64,000 bases of DNA. It comes from CADEED01 sp035525785 (GTDB taxonomy: Bacteria; Pseudomonadota; Gammaproteobacteria; Steroidobacterales; Steroidobacteraceae). The notes under the pieces were generated by a model. It ran no database searches. It worked only from the letters and a program-made list of their open reading frames with translations, and was not told the DNA's origin. Location of the stretch: positions 59,921 through 123,920 of the forward strand of contig DATLDQ010000033.1 in assembly GCA_035525785.1 (NCBI GenBank), given 5' to 3'. A program made the position numbers and the translations under genes. Shown in pieces: positions 14,699 to 26,774 of this stretch (the stretch's first letter is position 1; each line of letters starts with the position of its first letter).

Positions 14699-15982
14699 CT
14701 AGATCTTGACCGGGAACGCATCCTTGCCGGCGTACTTCACCTTGCCGCCCAGCTCCTGCTCGATGCGCAGCAGCTGGTTGTACTTCGCAATGCGATCCGA
14801 ACGCGACATCGAGCCGGTCTTTATCTGCGATGCGCTGGTGGCGACGGCGATGTCGGCAATGGTCGCGTCCTCGGTTTCACCCGAGCGGTGCGACACGATC
14901 GACGAATATCCGGCATCGTCGGCGAGCTTGATGGCCGCCAGCGTTTCGCTGAGCGTGCCGATCTGGTTCACCTTGATGAGGATCGAGTTCGCGATCTTCT
15001 TGTCGATGCCTTCGCGCAGGATCTTGGTGTTGGTGACGAACAGATCGTCGCCCACGAGCTGCACTTTCTTGCCGAGCGCGTTGGTGAGCGTGGCCCAGCC
15101 CGCCCAATCCTGCTCGGCCATGCCGTCTTCGATGCTGACGATGGGGTATTTGGCCGCGAGCTTGGCGAAGTACTTCACGAACTCATCCGATGAGAACTTG
15201 CGGCCTTCGCCATGCAGGTCGTACTTGTTCTTCTTGTAGAACTCGGACGCCGCCACGTCCATCCCGAGGTAGATCTGCTTGCCGAGCTTGTAGCCCGCCT
15301 GTTCGACCGCCTGGATGATGACCTTGATGCCCGCCTCGTTCGACGAAAGGTTCGGCGCGAAGCCGCCTTCATCGCCCACGGCGGTCGTCAGCTTCTTCTT
15401 CTTGAGAATGCCCTTGAGCGTGTGGAATATCTCGGCGCCGTAGCGCACCGCCTCACTGAAGGTCGGCGCGCCCACGGGGATGATCATGAACTCCTGCACG
15501 TCGAGCGAGTTGTCGGCATGCGCGCCGCCGTTGATGACGTTCATCATCGGCACCGGCATCACGGGCTCGCGGCCACGCGCCAGGTATTTCCACAGCGATT
15601 GTTTGCTGTCGATGGCCGCCGCCTTGGCGTTCGCCAGGGACACGGCCAGCAACGAGTTCGCACCGAGACGGCTCTTGTTCTCGGTGCCATCGAGATCGAT
15701 CATGATCTGGTCGAGTTGCTCCTGGTCGAAGGCTTCCTTGCCGAGCAGCGCTTTCTTGAGTTCGCCGTTGACGTTGCGCACTGCCTTGAGCACGCCCTTG
15801 CCGAGGTAACGCTTCTTGTCGCCATCGCGCAGTTCCACGGCTTCACGCGAACCCGTGGAGGCGCCCGAGGGCACGGCCGCGCGGCCCATCACCCCGGAAT
15901 CGAGATAAACGTCGGCTTCGACCGTGGGGTTACCGCGCGAATCGACAATCTCGCGCCCGACGATATCAACGATGCGACTCAT
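14699..15982 (-). CDS. eno: Enolase
   Basis: Enolase interconverts 2-phosphoglycerate and phosphoenolpyruvate in glycolysis and is also a degradosome partner in many gammaproteobacteria. The 427-residue protein is full length, with the signature SILIKVNQIGTLSETLAA, catalytic loop SHRSGETEDATIADIAVA, and magnesium ligands in YLGMDVAASEFY and SIEDGMAEQDW. The start ATG overlaps the kdsA stop by 4 bp (ATGA), so the two are coupled; kdsA-eno is the standard order. Confidence 0.98.
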   Translation of the reverse strand: MSRIVDIVGREIVDSRGNPTVEADVYLDSGVMGRAAVPSGASTGSREAVELRDGDKKRYLGKGVLKAVRNVNGELKKALLGKEAFDQEQLDQIMIDLDGTENKSRLGANSLLAVSLANAKAAAIDSKQSLWKYLARGREPVMPVPMMNVINGGAHADNSLDVQEFMIIPVGAPTFSEAVRYGAEIFHTLKGILKKKKLTTAVGDEGGFAPNLSSNEAGIKVIIQAVEQAGYKLGKQIYLGMDVAASEFYKKNKYDLHGEGRKFSSDEFVKYFAKLAAKYPIVSIEDGMAEQDWAGWATLTNALGKKVQLVGDDLFVTNTKILREGIDKKIANSILIKVNQIGTLSETLAAIKLADDAGYSSIVSHRSGETEDATIADIAVATSASQIKTGSMSRSDRIAKYNQLLRIEQELGGKVKYAGKDAFPVKI

Positions 15983-16812
15983 AGAAGACTTTCCTCGAAT
16001 GGTTGTTGTTTGACTGCGTCGTCGAGCTGCTTGAGCGTCGACAGAAGATTTTCCATGCGGCCCAGCGGCCAGGCATTGGGCCCGTCGCTGAGCGCCTTGT
16101 CAGGTTCCGGATGCGTTTCCATGAACACGCCGGCGACCCCGGAGGCCACGGCAGCGCGCGCCAGCACGGGAATGTGCTCACGCTGGCCACCCGAGGCCGT
16201 GCCCTGCCCGCCCGGTAGTTGGACCGAGTGCGTGGCGTCGAACACCACCGGCGCGCCCGTGTTGCGCATGATGGCGAGCGAGCGCATGTCGGAGACGAGA
16301 TTGTTGTAGCCGAACGAGAAGCCGCGCTCGCAGACCATGATCTGCTCGTTGCCCGTGGAGCGCGCCTTGTCGACCACGTTCTGCATCTCCCACGGCGAAA
16401 GGAACTGGCCCTTCTTGATGTTGACCGGCTTGCCCTGCGAACAGACGTTGACGATGAAGTTGGTCTGGCGCACGAGGAACGCCGGCGTCTGCATGACGTC
16501 GACCACGCTCGCGACTTCCGCGAACGGCGTGTCTTCGTGCACGTCGGTGAGCACCGGGACACCGATCTTGTCCTTCACGCCCTGCAGCACTTTGAGACCG
16601 GCATCGATGCCCGGCCCGCGGAAACTCTTCGCCGACGAACGGTTCGCCTTGTCGTAGGACGCCTTGAAGATGAACGGCACGCCCAGCTTCCCCGTGATCT
16701 CCTTGAGCTTTCCGGCGATCTCCTGCGTGAGGGTGTCACCCTCGATGACGCAGGGTCCGGAAATCAGGAACATCGGGCGGTCGATGCCGACCTGGAAATT
16801 GGCGAGCTTCAC
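15979..16812 (-). CDS. kdsA: 3-deoxy-8-phosphooctulonate (KDO-8-P) synthase
   Basis: KdsA condenses phosphoenolpyruvate with arabinose-5-phosphate to give Kdo-8-phosphate for the lipopolysaccharide core. Motifs include FLISGPCVIEGD, FKASYDKANRSS, the FRGPGIDAGLKVLQ loop and DATHSVQLPGGQG. The start is GTG at 16812: GAGG lies 5 nt upstream and the product then begins MKLANFQVG, like xanthomonad KdsA. An upstream ATG at 16845 would add 11 residues of poor character. The active site lacks the metal-site cysteine only if NVCSQGK is not the ligand; this was not settled. Coupled to eno. Confidence 0.96.
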   Translation of the reverse strand: MKLANFQVGIDRPMFLISGPCVIEGDTLTQEIAGKLKEITGKLGVPFIFKASYDKANRSSAKSFRGPGIDAGLKVLQGVKDKIGVPVLTDVHEDTPFAEVASVVDVMQTPAFLVRQTNFIVNVCSQGKPVNIKKGQFLSPWEMQNVVDKARSTGNEQIMVCERGFSFGYNNLVSDMRSLAIMRNTGAPVVFDATHSVQLPGGQGTASGGQREHIPVLARAAVASGVAGVFMETHPEPDKALSDGPNAWPLGRMENLLSTLKQLDDAVKQQPFEESLL

Positions 16813-16932
16813 GGGTACCTCGAAAGCGGAAGGCGGAGGATACACGGCCCGGGATGGCGGGCGCAGCCCTTGCCATTGTCCCGCGACCTGTCCCGCGGCT
16901 GCCCAAAAGGGACTGCCGCGCGGTACCGACGC

Positions 16933-17445
16933 TCAGTGCTTCTGCCGTTTGAGCCCTCGCAGGATCTTCACATCCTGGCCGCCTTCCACGTTGATCGGTG
17001 AGCTGCGAGTGCAGCGGCCGAGCTCGATTGGCGTGCCATGCGAATAGATCAGCCATTCCTTCGAGAACTTCACCGGCAGCTGCTCCGCACCGGGTTTGGA
17101 TGCGGCGTACATCCACGGCGGATCATTGGTGCTGCTCTGCCCGCAGGATCCGGCGCTCAACACCTGGTACACGCGGATCACCTGGCCCACCTGAAGCGCA
17201 CCTTTGAAGACCTCGATGATTTCGAACTGCGCGTCCTCGATGACATCGCGGCGATGACCGTCAGTGCGGGTTTCGGGCCTGAGCGCCGATCGCTTGAGCC
17301 GGGCGACGAATACTGCATCGGCATCGTCGAGTGACTGCCGAACCTGCTCCTCGGGCGTACCCGTGAGCTGCAGGCAGGAGCAAGCCTGCGCAGCCGGTGC
17401 TACCACACCAGCCACCGCCAATGCGATCAGGAGCCGGGCTTTCAT
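16933..17445 (-). CDS. Secreted TIMP/NTR-like protein
   Basis: A 170-residue protein with a signal peptide ending ...PAAQA and a mature N-terminus that starts CSC. A Cys-x-Cys at the very N-terminus, followed by a segment in which a binding residue sits under the loop, is the hallmark of tissue inhibitors of metalloproteinases and related NTR-like (OB-fold) domains, and bacterial CSC-initiated relatives exist. Further cues are ADAVFVARL and FEIIEVFKGALQVGQVIRVYQ, strand-rich OB patterns, and one more Cys pair (SAGSCGQ, LGRCTRS) that could complete disulphides. It sits between the flavin reductase and kdsA. Function is unknown; a protease-inhibitor role is only by analogy. Confidence 0.65.
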   Translation of the reverse strand: MKARLLIALAVAGVVAPAAQACSCLQLTGTPEEQVRQSLDDADAVFVARLKRSALRPETRTDGHRRDVIEDAQFEIIEVFKGALQVGQVIRVYQVLSAGSCGQSSTNDPPWMYAASKPGAEQLPVKFSKEWLIYSHGTPIELGRCTRSSPINVEGGQDVKILRGLKRQKH

Positions 17446-17658
17446 CGCAGTTCGCCCCGGTCGCGCAGCGAGTCGAAGATGAAATTCATGCGCGCACCCG
17501 GGCCGCGAATGAATCAGCGGGCAAGAAGACAGACATGGATACCGAATACCAGGAGCAACACGAGCGGGTTGATCGAATTGCGGAACAGGTGAACGGCCAC
17601 GCCTGCCTTGTCGGCGACACGGTCGGATTGCCTGGCATGCTTCCTCCCTGCGCAGAGG
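17446..17658. other. Gap between TIMP-like gene and flavin reductase
   Basis: 213 bp with only very short frames in both directions. On the minus strand GGGAGGA precedes an ATG at 17638 opening a 50-codon frame, but its composition (Ser/Thr/Cys/Arg mixture) is not protein-like. No gene is called. Confidence 0.4.
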
Positions 17659-18177
17659 CTACGCCGAGTCGGCTGCCAATGCTTCGAATATGCGCCGGAT
17701 GGCCTGCCGCACCTCGGTCGAAACCCGCATTTCGCCTTCGGTGCGTAGATAGCCCAAGAGCGGTAGCGAAATCGACGCGGCCGGCACGACGCGCATGGAC
17801 ATGGTCACGAGAATTTCCGCGAGCGACTCCTGCGCGTGCCGCGCGCGCGGAGAAGTATTGACCAGCGCGACGGGCTTGCCCACGGCGCCTTCGAAGCTCA
17901 CCAGCCAGTCGAGCGTGTTCTTGATGACGCCGGTGACGCCGTGCGCATACTCGGGGCTCGCGATCACCAGCGCGTCGGCTTCGGCCACGGCATGGCGGAA
18001 TCGCACCACCGACACCGGTGGCGTCGAGTCGAGGTCGGGATTGAACAGGGGGAGTTCGCCGGGCGCCGGGCTGAACTCCGCAACGTGCCCCGTGGGCGCG
18101 AGCTGCACCAGCACGCGGCAGAATGCCGAATTGATCGATGCCGCGCGCAGGCTGCCGGATATCGCGAGTGCTCTCAC
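17659..18177 (-). CDS. NADPH-dependent FMN reductase / flavodoxin-like quinone reductase
   Basis: A 172-residue flavodoxin-fold protein. It starts GTG with RALAISGSLRAASINSAF (the FMN phosphate loop GSLRxxSxN) and contains IASPEYAHGVTGVIKNTLDW, the second FMN segment of the NADPH-dependent FMN reductase family, and ALVNTSPRARHAQESLAEIL. Members reduce FMN, quinones, azo dyes or chromate with NAD(P)H. The GTG at 18177 is chosen because the beta-strand begins there; no strong ribosome site is visible. It lies downstream of pyrG on the same strand and upstream of the TIMP-like gene. Confidence 0.85.
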   Translation of the reverse strand: MRALAISGSLRAASINSAFCRVLVQLAPTGHVAEFSPAPGELPLFNPDLDSTPPVSVVRFRHAVAEADALVIASPEYAHGVTGVIKNTLDWLVSFEGAVGKPVALVNTSPRARHAQESLAEILVTMSMRVVPAASISLPLLGYLRTEGEMRVSTEVRQAIRRIFEALAADSA

Positions 18178-18268
18178 TACTGGACGCGCCGGACGTCCGT
18201 GCTCACCGCCCCGACCACGAACCCTCAGCCGCCCGAAGCCATGCGCAGCGCGGCGGCGGGCGCGCGAA

Positions 18269-19915
18269 TCAAGCGCTGGCCACTTCCGGCAACTGCGCGG
18301 TGCGATGCTGGCGCGCTGCGCGCACGAAGCCCGCGAACAGCGGATGCCCGTCACGCGGCGTCGACGTGAATTCCGGGTGGAACTGCGTAGCCACGAACCA
18401 CGGATGCCCGGGTAGTTCGATGATCTCGACCAGGTCGTCCTTCGAAAGCCCCGAGAACCGGAACCCGGCCTGCGTGTAGCGGTCGCGATACGTGTTGTTG
18501 AACTCGTAGCGGTGACGATGCCGCTCCTTGACGCTCTCGCTGCCGTAGATGGCGCGTGCCTGCGTGTTGGCGCCGGTGAGCACTTCCTGGGAGCCGAGAC
18601 GCATGGTGCCGCCCTTGGCAGCGGCGTCGTCGCGCTTCTGGTCGCCCTTCGCGGCATCCAGCCACTCGGTGATGAGCGCGATGACCGGATGCGGCGAGGC
18701 GCGATTGAATTCCGTGCTGTTGGCATTCTCGAGCCCGAGCACATGGCGGCCGAACTCGATGCAGGCCAGCTGCATGCCGAGGCAGATGCCGAGGTACGGG
18801 ATCTTGTTCTCACGCGCGTAGCGCACCGCGGCGATCTTGCCTTCGATGCCGCGCTCGCCGAAGCCGCCGGGCACGAGGATGGCGTCCATACCGCGCAGCG
18901 CATGCGTGCCGTGCTTCTCGATGTCCGTGGACTCGATGTAGTGCACGTTGACGCGAGTCCTGGTCTTCACGCCGGCGTGGGTCAGGGCTTCGTTCAACGA
19001 GATGTAGCTGTCCTTGACCTGCACGTACTTGCCGACCATGGCGATGTCCACCTGGCCGTCCGGGTTCATCTTGGCCGCCACGACCTGCTTCCAATCGGCG
19101 AGATCGGCCGGCGGCACGTTGAGGCGCAGCTTGTCGACGACGATCTCGTCGAGCTTCTGCTCGTGCAGCAGCATCGGGATCTTGTAGATGTCGTCGGCAT
19201 CGATGCCGGAGATGACGGCGCGCTCCTCGACATTGGTGAACAGCGCGATCTTGCGGCGCTGTTCGTCGGGCAACGGGTTCTTGCAGCGGCACAGCAGCAC
19301 GTCGGGCTGGATGCCGATGCCGCGCAGTTCCTTCACGCTGTGCTGCGTGGGCTTGGTCTTGATCTCGCCCGAACCGCCGACCACGGGCACCAGCGTGAGG
19401 TGCAGGAACACGCAGTTGTTGCGGCCCAGCTCGACGCCGAGCTGGCGGATGGCCTCGAGGAAAGGCAGCGATTCGATGTCACCGACCGTGCCGCCGATCT
19501 CGACCATGCACACGTCGGCATCGCCGGCGCCGAGCATGATGGAGCGCTTGATCTCGTCGGTGATGTGCGGGATCACCTGCACCGTCGCGCCGAGATAATC
19601 GCCGCGGCGCTCCTTGGCGATGACGCGTTCGTAGATGCGGCCGGTGGTGAAGTTGCTGTGGCGACCGGTGGTGGTGCGCACGAAACGCTCGTAGTGCCCG
19701 AGGTCGAGATCGCTCTCGGTGCCATCGTTGGTGACGAACACTTCACCGTGCTGGAACGGGCTCATGGTGCCCGGATCGACGTTGATGTACGGGTCCAGCT
19801 TGACCATCGCGACCTTGAGGCCGCGACCTTCGAGAATGGCGCCCAGCGATGCGGCGGCGATGCCTTTTCCCAACGAGGAAACGACGCCACCAGTGACGAA
19901 TACGAAACGTGTCAT
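18269..19915 (-). CDS. pyrG: CTP synthase (glutamine-hydrolysing)
   Basis: CTP synthase aminates UTP to CTP with ATP and glutamine. The 548-residue protein has the N-terminal synthetase domain (MTRFVFVTGGVVSSLGKGIAAASLG at the start; KLDPYINVDPGTMSPFQHGEVFV near 40-62) and a C-terminal class I glutamine amidotransferase domain with the nucleophile in GICLGMQLACIEF and the catalytic His/Glu in TQFHPEFTS. The ATG at 19915 was chosen over the longer open frame since the conserved start is there. It is upstream of the kdsA-eno genes on the same strand, but two accessory genes now separate them. Confidence 0.97.
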   Translation of the reverse strand: MTRFVFVTGGVVSSLGKGIAAASLGAILEGRGLKVAMVKLDPYINVDPGTMSPFQHGEVFVTNDGTESDLDLGHYERFVRTTTGRHSNFTTGRIYERVIAKERRGDYLGATVQVIPHITDEIKRSIMLGAGDADVCMVEIGGTVGDIESLPFLEAIRQLGVELGRNNCVFLHLTLVPVVGGSGEIKTKPTQHSVKELRGIGIQPDVLLCRCKNPLPDEQRRKIALFTNVEERAVISGIDADDIYKIPMLLHEQKLDEIVVDKLRLNVPPADLADWKQVVAAKMNPDGQVDIAMVGKYVQVKDSYISLNEALTHAGVKTRTRVNVHYIESTDIEKHGTHALRGMDAILVPGGFGERGIEGKIAAVRYARENKIPYLGICLGMQLACIEFGRHVLGLENANSTEFNRASPHPVIALITEWLDAAKGDQKRDDAAAKGGTMRLGSQEVLTGANTQARAIYGSESVKERHRHRYEFNNTYRDRYTQAGFRFSGLSKDDLVEIIELPGHPWFVATQFHPEFTSTPRDGHPLFAGFVRAARQHRTAQLPEVASA

Positions 19916-20019
19916 GAGGGGTTCCCGCCGTGAGTGTTCGAAGAAGTTCGAATCGACGGGCCGGCAGTCTAGCGAAGTGGGCTGTGTGACGAAACCATTG
20001 CGGGCGTCGACCGACAAAT

Positions 20020-21381
20020 TTATTTGCCGCGTCTCAAGATCAGCCGCGCCCGGCGCGGGGATTTGACAGTGGCGAGCACGGACGCGTCCACCCAGCGGTC
20101 GCCCGCGGCGATCAACCGACCCTTGGGGCCTTCCCCGAACAGCAATGGCAAACGCGCGCGTTCTTCTATGGTCAGGCGCGCGGCCTGCATGAGCTTTTTG
20201 AGCGATTGCGTCCGCGCATCGGGACTCGGCCGGAGCGATTCACCGCCGCTGCGCGCGCGCAGCTCGAGGGTCGGGGGAAGGCGGTCGAGATCGATGGCGC
20301 CCGCAGGGTCGTCGATGAGCTCGACCCGGGCGCCCGTATTCAGGAGAAACTGGCGCTCGTCGTTCCAGCGCCATGATTTCGGGGACGTTTCGAGCGGCCG
20401 CCCGGCGGACTTCTCAGATTTCACTTCAAGTTCGAGTCGGCCCGCCCGCCGGCGCAGGACGGCACCCGGCCACGAGACTTCGGGCTGCGCGTCTGCGCGC
20501 GCCGCCAGGAGGGCTCCGGCGATTTCCATCATTTTCGCCGTGGACGGGAGCTCGACTCCCGCGCGCGCGAGGAACCAGCGCAACACATTGCGGCGGCGCG
20601 TCGCAGGCAGTCGGCGCAGCGCCGCGGCGCTCAGGCCCGAGCCATCGATCACCGCGACAACGTCGGCGGCCGCTCGTCCATCGAGCAGCTTCGCGGCTTC
20701 GGCCATGTGACTGGCCGTGCGAGCGATCGTGGACTCGATGCCCAGCCAGCGTTTGCGCAGCAGCGGCAGCACCTCGTGGCGCAGGTAGTTGCGGCCGTAG
20801 CGCGTGAGCTGGTTCGTCGGGTCTTCCACCCACGTCAGCCGCTTTGCCCTGGCGTAGGCCGCGATATCGGCACGGCTCACTTCGAGCAGAGGCCTCGCGA
20901 TGGAGCCGGCGGCGAACCCGCGGATGGCGGACATGGCGGCCAGCCCCGTGACGCCGGCACCGCGGAACAACTGGAGGAAGAAGGTTTCAACCTGGTCGTC
21001 GCGATGGTGCGCGGTGACCAGGACTTCGCCCGGCTTGAGCTCGGCCGCGAACGACGCGTAACGCGCCTCGCGTGCCGCGGCTTCGAGAGATTCGCCGCGG
21101 CAGCGGGTGACCTTCACGCGCAGGCGGCGAAACGGCACCTGCCATTTTTGCGCCTGCCGCGCGCAGTGCTCCGCCCAGTCCGCGCTCGCGGGCTGTAGCC
21201 CGTGGTCCACGTATACGAGCCGCAGCGAGCCCAATTTTCGCCGGGAACGCGCAAGAGTGTGTGCCAGCACAGTCGAATCCAGGCCGCCACTGAACGCGAC
21301 GACCACGCGCGGCTTCGCGCCCGTGAGCGCGATCAGCGCGGCTGCAGGATCAAATGAATTCCCGCGCGCGGACACCACCAT
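20020..21381 (-). CDS. tilS: tRNA(Ile)-lysidine synthase
   Basis: TilS attaches lysine to cytidine 34 of the CAU-anticodon isoleucine tRNA so that it reads AUA. The 453-residue protein has the PP-loop ATP motif VVAFSGGLDSTVLAH (SGGLDS at about 31-36), VYVDHGLQ, TAHHRDDQVETFFLQLFRGAG and RPLLEVSRADIAAYA, then RYGRNYLRHEVLPLLRKRW, and the TilS substrate-binding and C-terminal domains (SGGESLRPSPDARTQSLKKLMQ). Between accA and pyrG on the same strand. A GGGGACATTCC palindrome separates its start from the accA stop. Confidence 0.96.
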   Translation of the reverse strand: MVVSARGNSFDPAAALIALTGAKPRVVVAFSGGLDSTVLAHTLARSRRKLGSLRLVYVDHGLQPASADWAEHCARQAQKWQVPFRRLRVKVTRCRGESLEAAAREARYASFAAELKPGEVLVTAHHRDDQVETFFLQLFRGAGVTGLAAMSAIRGFAAGSIARPLLEVSRADIAAYARAKRLTWVEDPTNQLTRYGRNYLRHEVLPLLRKRWLGIESTIARTASHMAEAAKLLDGRAAADVVAVIDGSGLSAAALRRLPATRRRNVLRWFLARAGVELPSTAKMMEIAGALLAARADAQPEVSWPGAVLRRRAGRLELEVKSEKSAGRPLETSPKSWRWNDERQFLLNTGARVELIDDPAGAIDLDRLPPTLELRARSGGESLRPSPDARTQSLKKLMQAARLTIEERARLPLLFGEGPKGRLIAAGDRWVDASVLATVKSPRRARLILRRGK

Positions 21382-21389
21382 CGAGGCCT

Positions 21390-21426
21390 GTCCCCTTTTG
21401 CTAGCAAATGAGGAATGTCCCCATTA
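21390..21426 (-). repeat. GGGGACATTCC palindromic element, copy B
   Basis: On the minus strand the sequence begins in the accA TAA stop: TAATGGGGACATTCC, then CTCATTTGCTAGCAAAAG and GGGGAC. The inner TTTGCTAGCAAA is a perfect palindrome. It sits between accA (upstream) and tilS (downstream); a hairpin could form in their joint message. Confidence 0.8.
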
Positions 21427-22389
21427 GTTGGCGACTTCGCTGTAGACGCCGAAGCCGTCGATGCGCGTGTTGCGCGCCGCGCGCAGTTTATCCGGGGCAA
21501 GCTTCTCGAGGTCCGAGAGGTGCTTCACCAGCGCGGCCTTGATGGAGTCGGCGGTGGCTTGCGGATTGCGATGCGCGCCACCCACGGGCTCGGGCAGCAC
21601 TTCGTCGACGAGTTTGAGTTTGCTCAGGCGGTCCGCGGTGAGGTTCATGGCGTCGGCCGCCGCTTCTTTCTTGTCCGCGCTCTTCCACAGGATGGAGGCA
21701 CAGCCTTCGGGTGAAATCACCGAGTACGTCGAAAACTGCAGCATCAGCAACCGGTCGCAGACACCGATGGCGAGCGCACCGCCCGAGCCACCCTCGCCGA
21801 TCACGCAGCTGATGATGGGGATGCCCATCACGCTCATCTCGAAGAGGTTGCGCGCGATGGCTTCCGACTGGTTGCGCTCTTCGGAACTCACACCGGGAAA
21901 TGCGCCCGGTGTGTCGATGAAGGTGATGAGCGGAAGACGGAATCGTTCGGCCAGGCGCATGAGGCGCAGCGCCTTGCGATAGCCCTCGGGCTTGGGCATG
22001 CCGTAGTTGCGGCGCACGCGCTCCTTGGTATCACGGCCTTTCTGGTGGCCGATGAGCATCACCGGCGTGTCATCGAGCCGCGCCGGACCGCCGACGATGG
22101 CGAGATCGTCGCCATACATGCGGTCACCGTGCAGCTCGTGAAAATCCTTGAAGATGAGGCCGGCGTAGTCGAGCGTGTACGGACGCTGCGGGTGACGCGC
22201 GAGCTGCGTGATCTGCCAGGGTGACAGGTTCGCGAAAATGGTCTGGGTCAGCTGCTCGCTCTTCTGCTGGAGCCGCGTGATCTCTTCCTGGATATTGACC
22301 GCGGAGCCCGACGGAACGTGTTTCAGTTCCTCGATCTTGGCTTCCAGTTCGGCGATCGGCTGCTCGAAATCGAGGAAATTCACTGCCAT
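21424..22389 (-). CDS. accA: Acetyl-CoA carboxylase carboxyltransferase subunit alpha
   Basis: AccA with AccD transfers the carboxyl group from biotin to acetyl-CoA, making malonyl-CoA for fatty-acid synthesis. The 321-residue protein is the normal length. Signatures are the N-terminal coiled coil NFLDFEQPIAELEAKIEELK, GHQKGRDTKERVRRNYGMPKPEGYRKALRLM (family signature), LITFIDTPGAFPGVSSEERNQ, GEGGSGGALAIGVCDRLLML, and ILWKSADKKEAAADAM at the end. dnaE is upstream (99 bp, with a palindrome between) and tilS downstream, the usual dnaE-accA-tilS order. Confidence 0.97.
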   Translation of the reverse strand: MAVNFLDFEQPIAELEAKIEELKHVPSGSAVNIQEEITRLQQKSEQLTQTIFANLSPWQITQLARHPQRPYTLDYAGLIFKDFHELHGDRMYGDDLAIVGGPARLDDTPVMLIGHQKGRDTKERVRRNYGMPKPEGYRKALRLMRLAERFRLPLITFIDTPGAFPGVSSEERNQSEAIARNLFEMSVMGIPIISCVIGEGGSGGALAIGVCDRLLMLQFSTYSVISPEGCASILWKSADKKEAAADAMNLTADRLSKLKLVDEVLPEPVGGAHRNPQATADSIKAALVKHLSDLEKLAPDKLRAARNTRIDGFGVYSEVAN

Positions 22390-22403
22390 AGGCAGGGAGG
22401 ATA

Positions 22404-22481
22404 AAGGGGACTGATCTATTTATCGAGCGGAAACGTCGGAGCGGCGGCCCGCCCATCGGCGATAAATAGATCTGTCCCCTT
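22404..22481. repeat. 78-bp palindrome (22-bp arms) between dnaE and accA
   Basis: Arms 22404-22425 (AAGGGGACTGATCTATTTAT...) and 22460-22481 are reverse complements except for one base (CTGAT against CAGAT). The 34-nt loop is GC-rich (AGCGGAAACGTCGGAGCGGC...). It begins 7 bp after the dnaE stop and ends 14 bp before the accA start. GGGGAC at the outer ends links it in style to the GGGGACATTCC elements. It could be a REP-type repeat working as an attenuator between dnaE and accA. Confidence 0.8.
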
Positions 22482-22488
22482 AGCCGCC

Positions 22489-26040
<3,552 letters not shown>

Positions 26041-26498
26041 CGGACGCATTTTAGCAACGAACGCGCGGGTTATATTGCTTGCATCCGGCTTGCTTCAGAT
26101 CAGCGAAGCGCCTGCATGCGGTTGCAAAGAGATTTCAGCGACTTGGGATGCGAGCTTCGAGAACACGGGCAGCCAATCCCGGATCGGAAAGACGCTTGCT
26201 CGGGAACCTGGGTCCGCCCCGACGATTTCGCACCGCGCCGACCTACAGCATCAACAGGCAAGGCTTCGCGCAGGCAACGCGCGAAGAGCCCGGTCATGGA
26301 TGGCAAGACCCGGCGAAATGGGACGCTGGTCACACTCGCGGAGCGCAGCGCCGCAGCGGCTGGAAAGCACGCACGAATCACTGCCAAAAGCCCCGCGAAT
26401 TCGGTGAAGTTGTGAGTCGTTTCAACTGCCTCCGGCGGGGGCAAGCCGATAATTTCCGCTTCGGCGACGCCAGGTTCCGCCAAGTTGGGGAATTGAAC
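26041..26498. other. Intergenic region upstream of dnaE
   Basis: 458 bp between the divergent dnaE start and a small plus-strand frame. It should hold the dnaE promoter: a TATAAC-like -10 (minus strand, 26069-26074) lies about 30 nt from the dnaE start, but no good -35 is visible. Long open frames on both strands here read like non-coding translation (Arg/Gly/Pro mixture) and were not called. No tRNA or known riboswitch core was recognised. Confidence 0.4.
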
Positions 26499-26735
26499 AT
26501 GTTCATGAGATGCATCGCTCTGGCAGCCGCCGGCGAAGTCCTTAGCAACGCCTCGTTTGCTCAGTCGCCACCCGTTCCCGCCCAGCGCGCCGAACACCGG
26601 TTCGCCAATTCCCGGTTCTTCGCACTCGTGGAAATGCTGCGCGTTCCCCTGCGCAAGCACGAAGTACCGCTCGCGGCGCGCAACGAACTGCTCGGGATCC
26701 TCGCCTCCGTGCAGCGGGGCGTGGTCAAGCTCTGA
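26499..26735 (+). CDS. Possible small secreted protein upstream of the GGDEF/EAL gene
   Basis: A 78-residue frame starting MFMRCIALAAAGEVLSNASFAQ, which looks like a weak Sec signal with an A-x-A-type end (SFAQ), followed by an Arg/Leu-rich helical tail (FALVEMLRVPLRKHEVPLAARNELLGIL). Third codon positions are mostly G or C, as in the real genes here, which favours coding. It ends 39 bp before the GGDEF/EAL start, so both may be one transcription unit. No family was recognised, and the charged Glu inside the hydrophobic signal region is a warning. It could be spurious. Confidence 0.4.
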   Translation: MFMRCIALAAAGEVLSNASFAQSPPVPAQRAEHRFANSRFFALVEMLRVPLRKHEVPLAARNELLGILASVQRGVVKL

Positions 26736-26774
26736 GCCGATGAATGCACCCGTAAACGTGCCGGAGCCATCGTG

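Noticed and set aside
17488..17638. Fifty-codon minus-strand frame preceded by GGGAGGA
   Set aside because: Good ribosome site, but the peptide has no recognisable pattern and is cysteine/serine/arginine rich; no independent support.
17535..17861. Plus-strand frame starting MDTEYQEQHERVDRIAEQVN downstream of the TIMP-like gene
   Set aside because: It runs antisense into the flavin reductase and its second half is arginine/proline shadow sequence. The first 40 codons alone are too weak as evidence.
26079..26498. Extended plus-strand frame before the possible small secreted protein
   Set aside because: Long Arg/Gly/Pro-rich translation typical of non-coding GC-rich DNA; only the part from 26499 is kept, with low confidence.
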